Source of the DNA: Deltaproteobacteria bacterium RBG_16_54_11
GTDB lineage: Bacteria; Desulfobacterota; B13-G15; RBG-16-54-18
Direction: 5' to 3'
Assembly (NCBI GenBank): GCA_001797905.1
Contig: MGQS01000013.1
Span: forward strand, 1-5,580
DNA: 5,580 nucleotides
Made by a program: the position numbers and the translations under genes. The notes beneath the pieces are model-generated. The model ran no database searches and had not been told where the DNA came from. It worked only from the letters and a program-made list of their open reading frames with translations. Shown here one piece after another: positions 1-5,534 of the stretch (the first letter of the stretch is position 1; every line of letters starts with the position of its first letter).

Positions 1-546
1 ATCTCCCTGGTGGAAAAGGTGACGAAAAAGGTGGAGGCAATGGCTCAGGGATCGCAGACGGAGATCGGCACCGGAGGGATGGCGAGCAAGGTCGGCGCGG
101 CAAAACTTGCTGCCCGCTGCGATGTGCCCACGGTGGTAACCGGTTGTAAAGAGCGAAACGTATTAGAGAGGATCTTTACAGGGGAATTGGTGGGAACCCT
201 CTTTCTGTCCGGCGGCGAGCCGCTGAAGGGCAGAAAACAGTGGATAGGCTTTACCCTGCGGCCAAAAGGAAGGCTGACACTAGACAGGGGAGCTCGGGAG
301 GCGATCATGAAGGGGGGCAGGAGCCTTCTCCCTTCGGGGATCGTAGCGGTAGAAGGGAATTTCGGCAGGGGAGACCTCGTATCCTGCCTTGATCCCCGCA
401 AGAAGGAATTTGCGCGGGGATTAGTAAATTACAACTCCCGCGAATTGCAAAAGATCATGCGGCGACAGAGCTCTCAGATAGAGGAGGTTCTAGGGTATAA
501 ATACACCGACGAGGTGATTCATCGAGACAATCTGGTACTCCTTTAG
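1..546 (+). CDS. proB: Glutamate 5-kinase, C-terminal part (5' end outside window)
   Basis: ProB phosphorylates the gamma-carboxyl of L-glutamate with ATP, the first step of proline synthesis in the cytoplasm. The frame is open from base 1, so the start and the N-terminal kinase portion lie upstream; 181 codons plus TAG remain. Visible is the end of the amino-acid kinase domain with the conserved glycine-rich GTGGM..K segment (fragment residues 23-30), followed by VPTVVTG. From about residue 88 (GRLTLDRGA) to the end there is a PUA domain, which many bacterial ProB proteins carry and which includes the conserved LPSGI and FGRGD segments. proA follows after 70 nt, so the pair is probably co-transcribed. 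Family assignment is secure from motifs and neighbour; nothing appears damaged. Confidence 0.96.
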   Translation: MSLVEKVTKKVEAMAQGSQTEIGTGGMASKVGAAKLAARCDVPTVVTGCKERNVLERIFTGELVGTLFLSGGEPLKGRKQWIGFTLRPKGRLTLDRGAREAIMKGGRSLLPSGIVAVEGNFGRGDLVSCLDPRKKEFARGLVNYNSRELQKIMRRQSSQIEEVLGYKYTDEVIHRDNLVLL

Positions 547-560
547 GAGATAGGTGAAAT

Positions 561-577
561 CCCGCGCTCTGCGCGGG
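561..577 (+). other. GC-rich hairpin in the proB-proA gap
   Basis: CCCGCGC (561-567), a TCT loop and GCGCGGG (571-577) form a perfect 7-bp stem with a three-base loop, 14 nt after the proB stop. A run of five T (589-593) follows, but 11 nt separate it from the stem, so this is not a standard intrinsic terminator. Possible roles are partial attenuation, transcript processing or protection of an mRNA end between proB and proA. The structure is directly visible; the function is not. Confidence 0.4.
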
Positions 578-616
578 AGAGATGGGCGTTTTTCAGCAGC
601 GCGCTAGGAGGCTGGG

Positions 617-1876
617 ATGGATATCGCCAAGGAAATACAAAAGATCGCCCAACAGGCCAGGGAGGCCTCAACCCAGATAGCCAGGCTTTCTTCAGAGGTG
701 AAGGATCGGGCCCTGGGGATGATGGCCGAGGGCCTGGTTGAGAAAAAGGCGTTTTTGCTGGCGGAAAACCGTAAAGACCTGGAACAGGCCAAAAAGGAGG
801 GCCTCTCCAAGGCCATGCTGGATCGATTGGCCCTCACCGAGGTGGGGGTCAAAGAGATAGCCCAGGGGCTGCGTGAGATTGCCCTGCTCCCCGACCCGGT
901 TGGTGAGGTGGTAAAGATGTGGCGCAGACCCAACGGTCTTGTGGTGGGGAAGATGAGGATACCCCTGGGGGTCATCGGGGTCATCTACGAGTCACGTCCT
1001 AATGTCACCGCCGATGCTGCCGGGTTGTGCCTCAAGGGGGGAAATGCCGTGATCCTGCGCGGAGGATCGGAGGCTATCCGCTCCAATCGGGCCATCGGGA
1101 ACGTCCTCCAAGAGGCGATGGAGAAGGCGGGCATACATACCGCGGCAGTCCAGGTGATCCCCCATACGGAGCGGGAGGCCGTGGAGGAGATGCTCAAGAT
1201 GGAGGAGTTCATCGATGTCATCATCCCCAGAGGGGGTGAAGGCCTGATCCGCTTCGTGGTGGAGCGCTCCCGGATTCCGGTCATCAAGCACTATAAGGGG
1301 GTGTGCCATATCTTTGTCGACGCCACGGCTGACAAGGCAATGGCGCTGGAGATCTGCTACAACGCCAAGGTCCAGAGGCCCGGGGTCTGCAACGCCATGG
1401 AGACCCTGCTGGTCCATCAAGAGGCAGCCCCATCACTCCTCCCCCCCATAGCAGAGAAGTTGCAGAAGGCAGGGGTAGAACTCAGGGGGTGTGCCCGCAC
1501 GCGCCGCATCCTTCCAAACGCCAAGGAAGCGATGGAGGAGGATTGGTATGCTGAATACCTCGACCTGATCCTAGCGGTAAAGGTAGTTGACGACATCGCG
1601 GAGGCTATCGATCACATCGGCCGCTATGGCTCCCGGCACACCGACGCCATCATCACCTCGGACTATGCCAATGCCCAACGATTCCTGCGGGAGGTAGACT
1701 CCTCCACCGTCCTGGTAAATGCCTCCACCAGGTTCAGCGACGGGTACCAGCTGGGGCTCGGGGCGGAGATCGGGATCAGCACCACCAAGCTGCATGCCTT
1801 TGGGCCCATGGGTGTTGAAGACCTCACCACCACCAAGTTCATCATCTATGGAGATGGACAGATCAGGACCTCCTAA
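617..1876 (+). CDS. proA: Gamma-glutamyl phosphate reductase (glutamate-5-semialdehyde dehydrogenase)
   Basis: ProA reduces glutamyl 5-phosphate to glutamate 5-semialdehyde with NADPH, the second step of proline synthesis, directly after ProB. The 419-aa product is full length for the family (about 417 in E. coli). The start is supported by AGGAGG at 606-611, five bases before the ATG. Visible landmarks are ESRPNVTADAA from residue 125, the glycine-rich nucleotide-binding segment KGGNAVILRGGSEA near 139-152, the catalytic cysteine C258 in NAKVQRPGVCNAMET, and the ProA signature VDDIAEAIDHIGRYGSRHTD near 324-343. It belongs to the aldehyde dehydrogenase superfamily. The 3' end overlaps the predicted nadD start, suggesting coupled translation. 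No missing catalytic residue or frameshift is seen. Confidence 0.98.
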   Translation: MDIAKEIQKIAQQAREASTQIARLSSEVKDRALGMMAEGLVEKKAFLLAENRKDLEQAKKEGLSKAMLDRLALTEVGVKEIAQGLREIALLPDPVGEVVKMWRRPNGLVVGKMRIPLGVIGVIYESRPNVTADAAGLCLKGGNAVILRGGSEAIRSNRAIGNVLQEAMEKAGIHTAAVQVIPHTEREAVEEMLKMEEFIDVIIPRGGEGLIRFVVERSRIPVIKHYKGVCHIFVDATADKAMALEICYNAKVQRPGVCNAMETLLVHQEAAPSLLPPIAEKLQKAGVELRGCARTRRILPNAKEAMEEDWYAEYLDLILAVKVVDDIAEAIDHIGRYGSRHTDAIITSDYANAQRFLREVDSSTVLVNASTRFSDGYQLGLGAEIGISTTKLHAFGPMGVEDLTTTKFIIYGDGQIRTS

Positions 1877-2537
1877 GGGTAACGAGCGGAGGACAGGTCT
1901 CTTTGGGGGGACCTTTGATCCCATCCACCTGGGCCACCTCCGCTGTGCCCAGGAGGTAAAGGAGGCCTTTGATCTCAGCCAGGTGATCTTCATCCTGGCC
2001 GCCACCCCTCCCCATAAGCTGGATCGCCCCATCATCTCCACGAGGCACCGCTGGAACATGGTTAAAGAAGCCATTGCAGACAACCCCTGCTTCACCCTCT
2101 CCGATGTGGAGATAAGGCGAGAGGGAGCATCGTACTCCATCGAGACTATCTCCTCCTACCATCGCGACCTCAAAGAGGGAGAGAAGCTCTTTTTTATCCT
2201 GGGCGCCGATGCCTTCTGCGAGATAGAGACCTGGAAGGATTATCCTCAACTCTTCACCGTATGCGACTTTATCGTGATCTCCCGTCCTAATTTCGATCCC
2301 CTGCAGGCACCGGTGCTCCAATCCGAAGGGTTCACAAAAGAGGACCCGGGAGATCGTTTCCTCCACCCCTCAGGGCATTTCCTGTATTTGCTCCGCGTCA
2401 CCCCCATCGGGATATCCTCCACCGGCATTAGAAGGGTCGTCAGAGAGGGAAGGTCGCTCAGCTATCTGGTCCCCAAGGAGGTAGAAAAATATATAGCGAG
2501 AGAGGGCCTCTATCGAGAGGTGAAACATTCACTTTAA
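1848..2537 (+). CDS. nadD: Nicotinate-nucleotide adenylyltransferase
   Basis: NadD transfers AMP from ATP to nicotinate mononucleotide, giving deamido-NAD in NAD synthesis. With this start the product is 229 aa, slightly above the usual 190-220. The nucleotidyltransferase fold shows GGTFDPIHLGHL (20-31) with the HxGH motif H27/H30, then PPHK (54-57), SYSIET (95-100), FILGADAF (116-123) with W129, and the C-terminal ISSTGIR motif (189-195). The reading frame stays open further upstream inside proA, but that part is unlike the family. The only in-frame ATGs near the conserved start are 1848 and 1854, both inside proA, giving an overlap of 29 or 23 nt. Neither has a well-spaced Shine-Dalgarno site (GGAG directly abuts 1854), so translation probably depends on ribosomes finishing proA. 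Identity is firm; the exact start is not. Confidence 0.96.
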   Translation: MEMDRSGPPKGNERRTGLFGGTFDPIHLGHLRCAQEVKEAFDLSQVIFILAATPPHKLDRPIISTRHRWNMVKEAIADNPCFTLSDVEIRREGASYSIETISSYHRDLKEGEKLFFILGADAFCEIETWKDYPQLFTVCDFIVISRPNFDPLQAPVLQSEGFTKEDPGDRFLHPSGHFLYLLRVTPIGISSTGIRRVVREGRSLSYLVPKEVEKYIAREGLYREVKHSL

Positions 2538-2543
2538 TTTTTT
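2507..2543 (+). terminator. Weak terminator-like structure at the end of nadD
   Basis: Two short adjoining hairpins overlap the nadD 3' end: CCTCT-ATCG-AGAGG (2507-2520) and GTGAA-ACA-TTCAC (2520-2532). The second is followed at once by TTTAA and six T (2538-2543). The stems share base 2520, so they compete slightly, and the second is AT-rich. The arrangement resembles a rho-independent terminator but would probably be leaky. It fits the appearance of a new promoter candidate just downstream. Confidence 0.4.
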
Positions 2544-2561
2544 ATCGCCTTTTGTTATAGT
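2533..2561 (+). promoter_or_regulatory. Candidate extended -10 promoter downstream of nadD
   Basis: TGTTATAGT (2553-2561) matches an extended -10 element (TGnTATAAT-like), with TATAGT at 2556-2561. A 17-bp spacer places the -35 position at TTTAAT (2533-2538), a weak match that an extended -10 could compensate for. Transcription would start near 2568 and run through the repeat-rich gap into rsfS. This is a pattern call only; the surrounding AT-rich stretch raises the chance of a coincidental match. Confidence 0.4.
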
Positions 2562-2604
2562 AGTGAACAAGAGAATAAATCCTTTGGGGAGGATTCAAGG
2601 GATC

Positions 2605-2663
2605 AATCCCGACATATCGGAGGTGGCCCTTTGGCCACACTATAGATCTAGGGAATCGGGATT
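2605..2663. repeat. Nested inverted repeat with a central hairpin
   Basis: AATCCCGA (2605-2612) is the exact reverse complement of TCGGGATT (2656-2663). Near the centre of this 59-bp unit lies the hairpin GTGGCC-CTTT-GGCCAC (2623-2638, 6-bp stem). Two smaller alternatives compete for the left arm: GGGA-TCAA-TCCC (2599-2610) and CCGA-CATA-TCGG (2609-2620). As RNA it would form a stem with an internal hairpin and could switch between pairings; as DNA it resembles a small cruciform element. The pairing is directly visible; any function is inferred. Confidence 0.6.
2624..2637. repeat. 14-bp palindrome TGGCC-CTTT-GGCCA, first copy
   Basis: TGGCCCTTTGGCCA has five-base self-complementary arms around CTTT and extends by one pair (G2623/C2638). 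It is identical to the copy at 2910-2923, and the identity extends over 17 nt including the preceding AGG (2621-2637 and 2907-2923). It lies about 290 nt before the second copy and also forms the centre of the 2605-2663 inverted repeat. Confidence 0.75.
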
Positions 2664-2871
2664 TCAGCAAACGAGTAAAAAAGGCAAGAATGAGCGAGAT
2701 GAGGCTGCCTTCTGATCGGCACGTCAGAGGCTTTCACCTTCCTGAAGCCCCGGCAAGAATCTCCTTTTTGAGGGGATGGATGGGGCAAACCGCTCCCGAA
2801 GAAAACCAGAGCATCTGGCAGAACGTACAAGACAAAGATAAGAATCCTTTTTTAGGAAATGGTATTTTTAT

Positions 2872-2889
2872 GCCGCCGAAGCCGCCGAA
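2872..2889 (+). repeat. Two tandem copies of GCCGCCGAA
   Basis: GCCGCCGAA occurs twice head to tail at 2872-2880 and 2881-2889, just before the palindrome array. Two copies of nine bases suggest slippage or a small repeated site. No function can be assigned. Confidence 0.7.
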
Positions 2890-2891
2890 GG

Positions 2892-2938
2892 TGACCTTTT
2901 GGTCAAAGGTGGCCCTTTGGCCAGTGACCCTTTGGCCA
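2892..2938. repeat. Array of three 14-bp hairpin palindromes before rsfS
   Basis: Three related units lie in a row: TGACCTTTTGGTCA (2892-2905), TGGCCCTTTGGCCA (2910-2923) and TGACCCTTTGGCCA (2925-2938). The first two are perfect five-base-pair palindromes around four bases. They differ by a compensatory pair (A-T in the first, G-C in the second) and one loop base. The third joins the left arm of the first to the right arm of the second, leaving one A/C mismatch. Start-to-start spacing is 18 and 15 bp. The array ends 23 nt before the rsfS ATG, where it could act as operator DNA or as 5' UTR hairpins. Confidence 0.75.
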
Positions 2939-2952
2939 GATGGGGGTAAGGG

Positions 2953-2972
2953 CAAACCCTCATGAGGGTTTG
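2953..2972. promoter_or_regulatory. Perfect 20-bp palindrome across the rsfS start codons
   Basis: CAAACCCTCATGAGGGTTTG is its own reverse complement over all 20 bases. As RNA it folds as an 8-bp stem with the loop CATG. The first possible rsfS ATG (2962-2964) is in that loop, and the second ATG (2974) begins one base beyond the stem. GAGGG (2964-2968), the only candidate Shine-Dalgarno for the second ATG, is largely within the stem. This could control translation of rsfS or bind a dimeric regulator. The symmetry is seen directly; the role is inferred. Confidence 0.6.
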
Positions 2973-3342
2973 TATGCAAGAGGCCTTTAAAGACTCCAAG
3001 GAGAAATCGCTCTTTTGCGCAAAAGCCGCCCTGGAGAAAAAGGCCTTTAATGTAGCAATATTGGAACTCAAAAAGGCCTCCTCCGTTACCGACTATTTCC
3101 TCATTTGCAGCGGGCGCTCCGACCGGCAGGTTCAGGCCATCGCCGAGGGCATCGAGGCAAAGATGGGAGAAAAGGGGGTTCGGCCTTTGGGGGAAGAAGG
3201 GATGCGGGAGGGAAGATGGGTCCTCATGGATTATGACGATGTGGTCATTCACATCTTCTATGACCAGGTTCGACTCCACTACGATCTCGAAGGCCTCTGG
3301 ATAGAGGCCCCAAGGATAGATCCGCCAAGGGAAAAGGATTGA
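2962..3342 (+). CDS. rsfS: Ribosomal silencing factor RsfS (Iojap/YbeB family)
   Basis: RsfS binds ribosomal protein uL14 on the large subunit and blocks subunit joining, lowering translation during slow growth or starvation (family knowledge from other bacteria). The 126-aa product is typical or slightly long. Family landmarks are VTDYFLICSGRSDRQVQAIA (residues 42-61), RPLGEEG (74-80), GRWVLMDYDDVVIHIF (84-99) and LHYDLEGLW (105-113). Two starts are possible: ATG 2962 with AAGGG/GGGGG upstream, and ATG 2974 (122 aa) with GAGGG five bases before it; the conserved domain begins after both. The usual nadD-rsfS pairing is kept but separated by a long structured gap, and a perfect palindrome covers the start. 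Identity is firm; the start is uncertain by four codons. Confidence 0.95.
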   Translation: MRVCMQEAFKDSKEKSLFCAKAALEKKAFNVAILELKKASSVTDYFLICSGRSDRQVQAIAEGIEAKMGEKGVRPLGEEGMREGRWVLMDYDDVVIHIFYDQVRLHYDLEGLWIEAPRIDPPREKD

Positions 3343-3422
3343 AGTTCATATGCAACTGTGGGGCACGGGAGAAGGCAGGCCTCTTCCAAAACAGTCCTTG
3401 CCGCACATAAAGGGGGAACATT

Positions 3423-4769
3423 ATGTTCATTAGGATATCTTTTCTCTCCATCATCATTTTTGGAGCTATATTTATCTACCTCTCGGCCCTCAACCCCTTG
3501 GGGGTCACCTTTCAATATTTCAGGGGAAATTATATAGAAACCTCCCTTTCCATCCTGCTCGTCGTCTCTTTCTTCATTGGGGCTCTGCTCATCTTCCTTA
3601 TATATTCAATAAAAGACATCAGAAGGGCGCTCAGGGAAAGCAAACAAAAAAGGGAGAGGGAGCAACTGTGGGATTTATTTTATTCGGCCACCGACGCCCT
3701 CTTCAAGAACGACCTGCCCAAGGCTGAAAAACAGATCCTCGCATACCTTAAGAAGAAGCCCGATGACCCCAATGCCTATCTCAAGCTCGCTGAGGTTTAT
3801 CAAAAAGGGGGAAAGGTCAAAAAGGCCATTGAAACCCTGGAAAGAGCCAGAGACTTAAAGAAAGACAAGCTGGAGATACTCTTCATGGAGGCCCAGATAT
3901 ACAAGACGGTCAAGGATTATGATGGTGCCGCCAGGACCTTCAAAGAGATCGTCGCCCTCAACCCCAACAACCGGGAGGCGATGAAGGAGCTGAGGGATAT
4001 CTACATCGAGGAAAAGGAGTGGGAAGAGGCTCTCAAGCTCCAGAAAAAGATCATCAAGGGAAGCGCGAAGGGTGAGATCGACCAGGAGAAAAAGCTGCAA
4101 CAGGGATTGCACTACGAGCGCGCCAAGCTTATGGCCGACAGGGGTAAGGAAGAGAAGGGGATAAAAGACCTGAAGGAGGTTCTCAAAGAAAATTCCTCTT
4201 TCATCCCTGCCCAGGTCTTGCTGGGGGAATTGCTTCGCCAAACCGGGAAGGGCAAAGATGCGATTAGGGTTTGGCGAAGGGGATTTGAAAAGACCGGCGA
4301 GATTATCTTTTTAAATAAATTGGAGGACCTCTATCTTTCTCAAGAGCACCCTCGGGGTATCATCAACCTCTACCTGGAAGCCATGGAAAAAAATCCAAAT
4401 AACATCATCATTCCCTTCTTCTATGCCCGGCTCTGCCTGCGGCTCGAGATGATCGATGAAGCCCTGGATAAATTGGAGGAGATGGATATAAACCTTTCCG
4501 GTCACCCCTCATATCACTATCTGCTGGCCGAGGTCTATGCCCACCGGGGCGATTATGAAAAGGCCATGGGAGAATATAGGAAGGGGCTCAAGCTTGAGGG
4601 GGGGGCTTATGTCCCCTACATCTGCACCAACTGCCAGAAAGAGATCAAAAACTGGCTCCCCCTCTGTCCGGAATGCGGCCAGTGGGGCACCTTTACCCCG
4701 CGCGACACAGAAGAGATCAAAGTACCCCTTGCGCCCCTTCCCTCTCGATTAGTGGCCTGGGATTTTTAG
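3423..4769 (+). CDS. Membrane-anchored TPR protein joining LapA-like and LapB-like domains
   Basis: The 448-aa product starts with two hydrophobic helices (about 5-22 and 41-61) separated by a short loop containing NPLGVTFQYF and ETSLSILL, the pattern of the LapA (DUF1049) membrane hairpin. A basic, charged linker (62-82) follows, then TPR-like helical repeats (about 86-390; for example DPNAYLKLAEVYQKGGKVKKAI and the GDYEKAMGEYRKGL unit). A zinc ribbon with C401, C404, C415 and C418 (CX2C-X10-CX2C) is followed by WGTF, resembling the LapB/YciM rubredoxin-like end (WSTI in E. coli). In enterobacteria LapA and LapB are separate partners in LPS assembly, and LapB directs FtsH control of LpxC. 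The hairpin would leave the TPRs in the cytoplasm, as in LapB. The start has AGGGGG six bases upstream. The same role here is inferred; the domain layout is clear. Confidence 0.88.
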   Translation: MFIRISFLSIIIFGAIFIYLSALNPLGVTFQYFRGNYIETSLSILLVVSFFIGALLIFLIYSIKDIRRALRESKQKREREQLWDLFYSATDALFKNDLPKAEKQILAYLKKKPDDPNAYLKLAEVYQKGGKVKKAIETLERARDLKKDKLEILFMEAQIYKTVKDYDGAARTFKEIVALNPNNREAMKELRDIYIEEKEWEEALKLQKKIIKGSAKGEIDQEKKLQQGLHYERAKLMADRGKEEKGIKDLKEVLKENSSFIPAQVLLGELLRQTGKGKDAIRVWRRGFEKTGEIIFLNKLEDLYLSQEHPRGIINLYLEAMEKNPNNIIIPFFYARLCLRLEMIDEALDKLEEMDINLSGHPSYHYLLAEVYAHRGDYEKAMGEYRKGLKLEGGAYVPYICTNCQKEIKNWLPLCPECGQWGTFTPRDTEEIKVPLAPLPSRLVAWDF

Positions 4770-5501
4770 GTGGGGCCTTCACGAACCTTCCCGTGGTTGT
4801 TGAATCTCATTTTCCCTCCGGTCTGCCCCATCTGTAGGACCCTCATCAGCTGGAAGGGGCAAGACCCTATCATGTGCCCTGATTGTCGCAAGGCAATAAG
4901 GCCCGTACGCCCCCCCTACTGCCCCCACTGCGGCCTCCCTTACCCCACGGGAGATGAAGAAGATCGCCTCTGTGGCTTGTGCCTGCAGGAGAGGTGGTAT
5001 TTCGAGGTCCATCGCACCTGCGCCCTCTATGAAGGGGCGCTCAAAGAGGCGATACATAGATTTAAATACGGGGGTGTATTCCCCCTCGTGAGGGTTTTTG
5101 GGGATCTGCTGGAGCCTGCCTTCCAAATCCTCACCCGCGATTATCCGGCGGATGTCATGGTCCCCGTCCCCCTCCACATCAGAAGGTTGAGGGAGCGGGG
5201 ATTCAATCAGGCCCTCCTCCTGGTCAAAGAGTTGAGCAAAAGGACGGGCATCCCCTATAAGGAGAGGGCCTTGAAAAAGATTAAGGATACCGCGGTTCAG
5301 ATAGCCCTCAAGAAGCGGGAGAGGAGGAAAAACCTCACGAGGGCCTTTCAGGTAAAGGATCAGGAGGCAATACAGGGCAAAACCGTCGTGCTGGTGGACG
5401 ATGTCTACACCACAGGGGCCACGGTCAATGAGTGCTCCCGCGCCCTGCGCATGGCAGGGGCCGAGCGGGTGGCCGTCCTCACCGTCGCACGGGCCCTATA
5501 A
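4770..5501 (+). CDS. comF: ComF family protein (zinc-finger, phosphoribosyltransferase-like)
   Basis: ComF proteins combine N-terminal zinc-binding cysteines with a type I phosphoribosyltransferase-like domain and are linked to DNA uptake in competent bacteria; their chemical reaction is not established, and many carriers are not known to be competent. The 243-aa product has the usual length. Cysteine pairs are C19/C22, C36/C39, C51/C54 and C68/C71, enough for two zinc sites. The HRFKYGG region, VPVPLHIRRLRERGFNQA and RKNLTRAF are typical of the family. The PRPP-binding loop is VLVDDVYTTGAT with D210/D211. The start is GTG at the base right after the TAG of the preceding gene, without a strong Shine-Dalgarno, so translation is probably coupled. 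In-frame TTG codons nearby (4797, 4800) are less likely alternatives. Confidence 0.95.
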   Translation: MGPSRTFPWLLNLIFPPVCPICRTLISWKGQDPIMCPDCRKAIRPVRPPYCPHCGLPYPTGDEEDRLCGLCLQERWYFEVHRTCALYEGALKEAIHRFKYGGVFPLVRVFGDLLEPAFQILTRDYPADVMVPVPLHIRRLRERGFNQALLLVKELSKRTGIPYKERALKKIKDTAVQIALKKRERRKNLTRAFQVKDQEAIQGKTVVLVDDVYTTGATVNECSRALRMAGAERVAVLTVARAL

Positions 5502-5534
5502 GGTATTGGATTCCGGAGCAAATGGAGGCAGAAT

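Larger units (their letters stand above)
2538..2961. other. 424-nt repeat-rich gap between nadD and rsfS
   Basis: No convincing gene lies here. Reading from the left, it holds a T-run and promoter candidate, a nested inverted repeat (2605-2663), a series of small hairpins (for example TCTGA 2711-2715 with TCAGA 2724-2728, and GGCTT/TCA with TGAAGCC 2743-2749), then a 9-bp tandem repeat (2872-2889), three spaced 14-bp palindromes (2892-2938) and a perfect 20-bp palindrome at the rsfS start. GGCAAGAAT occurs twice (2683-2691, 2752-2760) and GGGCAAACC twice (2783-2791, 2950-2958). The density of small inverted repeats suggests a structured leader RNA, a small RNA gene or a repeat insertion. I did not recognise tmRNA, RNase P RNA, SRP RNA, 6S RNA or a known riboswitch core. 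Confidence 0.7.

Noticed and set aside
1719..1847. An upstream in-frame extension of nadD inside proA (start at 1719).
   Set aside because: The extra residues are a proline- and serine-rich translation of the proA 3' end in another frame and are unlike NadD; the family fold begins near GLFGGTF.
2568..2853. A 6S RNA, tmRNA or RNase P RNA gene in the nadD-rsfS gap.
   Set aside because: I could not find the conserved landmarks (tRNA-like 3' end and tag frame, RNase P core, or the 6S central bubble flanks). Only an unclassified structured RNA remains possible.
2892..2938. A short CRISPR-like repeat array.
   Set aside because: Units are 14 bp with only 1-4 bp between them, so there are no spacers and no cas genes nearby.
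2690..2965. A 91-codon + strand reading frame whose TGA overlaps the rsfS ATG (ATGA).
   Set aside because: The overlap looks like translational coupling, but the start has only a weak ribosome site, the protein resembles no family I know, and its end (ALWPVTLWPD) is just the translated palindrome array. It is probably a chance frame.
2783..2995. Two GGGCAAACC segments, the second followed by a hairpin and ATGCAAGAGGCC, recalling the 5' half of a c-di-GMP-I (GEMM) riboswitch.
   Set aside because: The conserved GACGCAAAGCC segment and the second helix with its receptor are missing, and the second copy would run into rsfS coding sequence.
2734..3279. A 181-codon minus-strand frame across the gap and most of rsfS.
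   Set aside because: It is mostly the reverse of a clearly conserved gene and has no family-like features; I regard it as a shadow of rsfS.
3343..3422. A possible small gene or terminator in the 80-nt gap before the TPR gene.
   Set aside because: Only imperfect pairings around GGCAGGCC and the ribosome site of the next gene are visible; there is no T-run and no frame worth calling.
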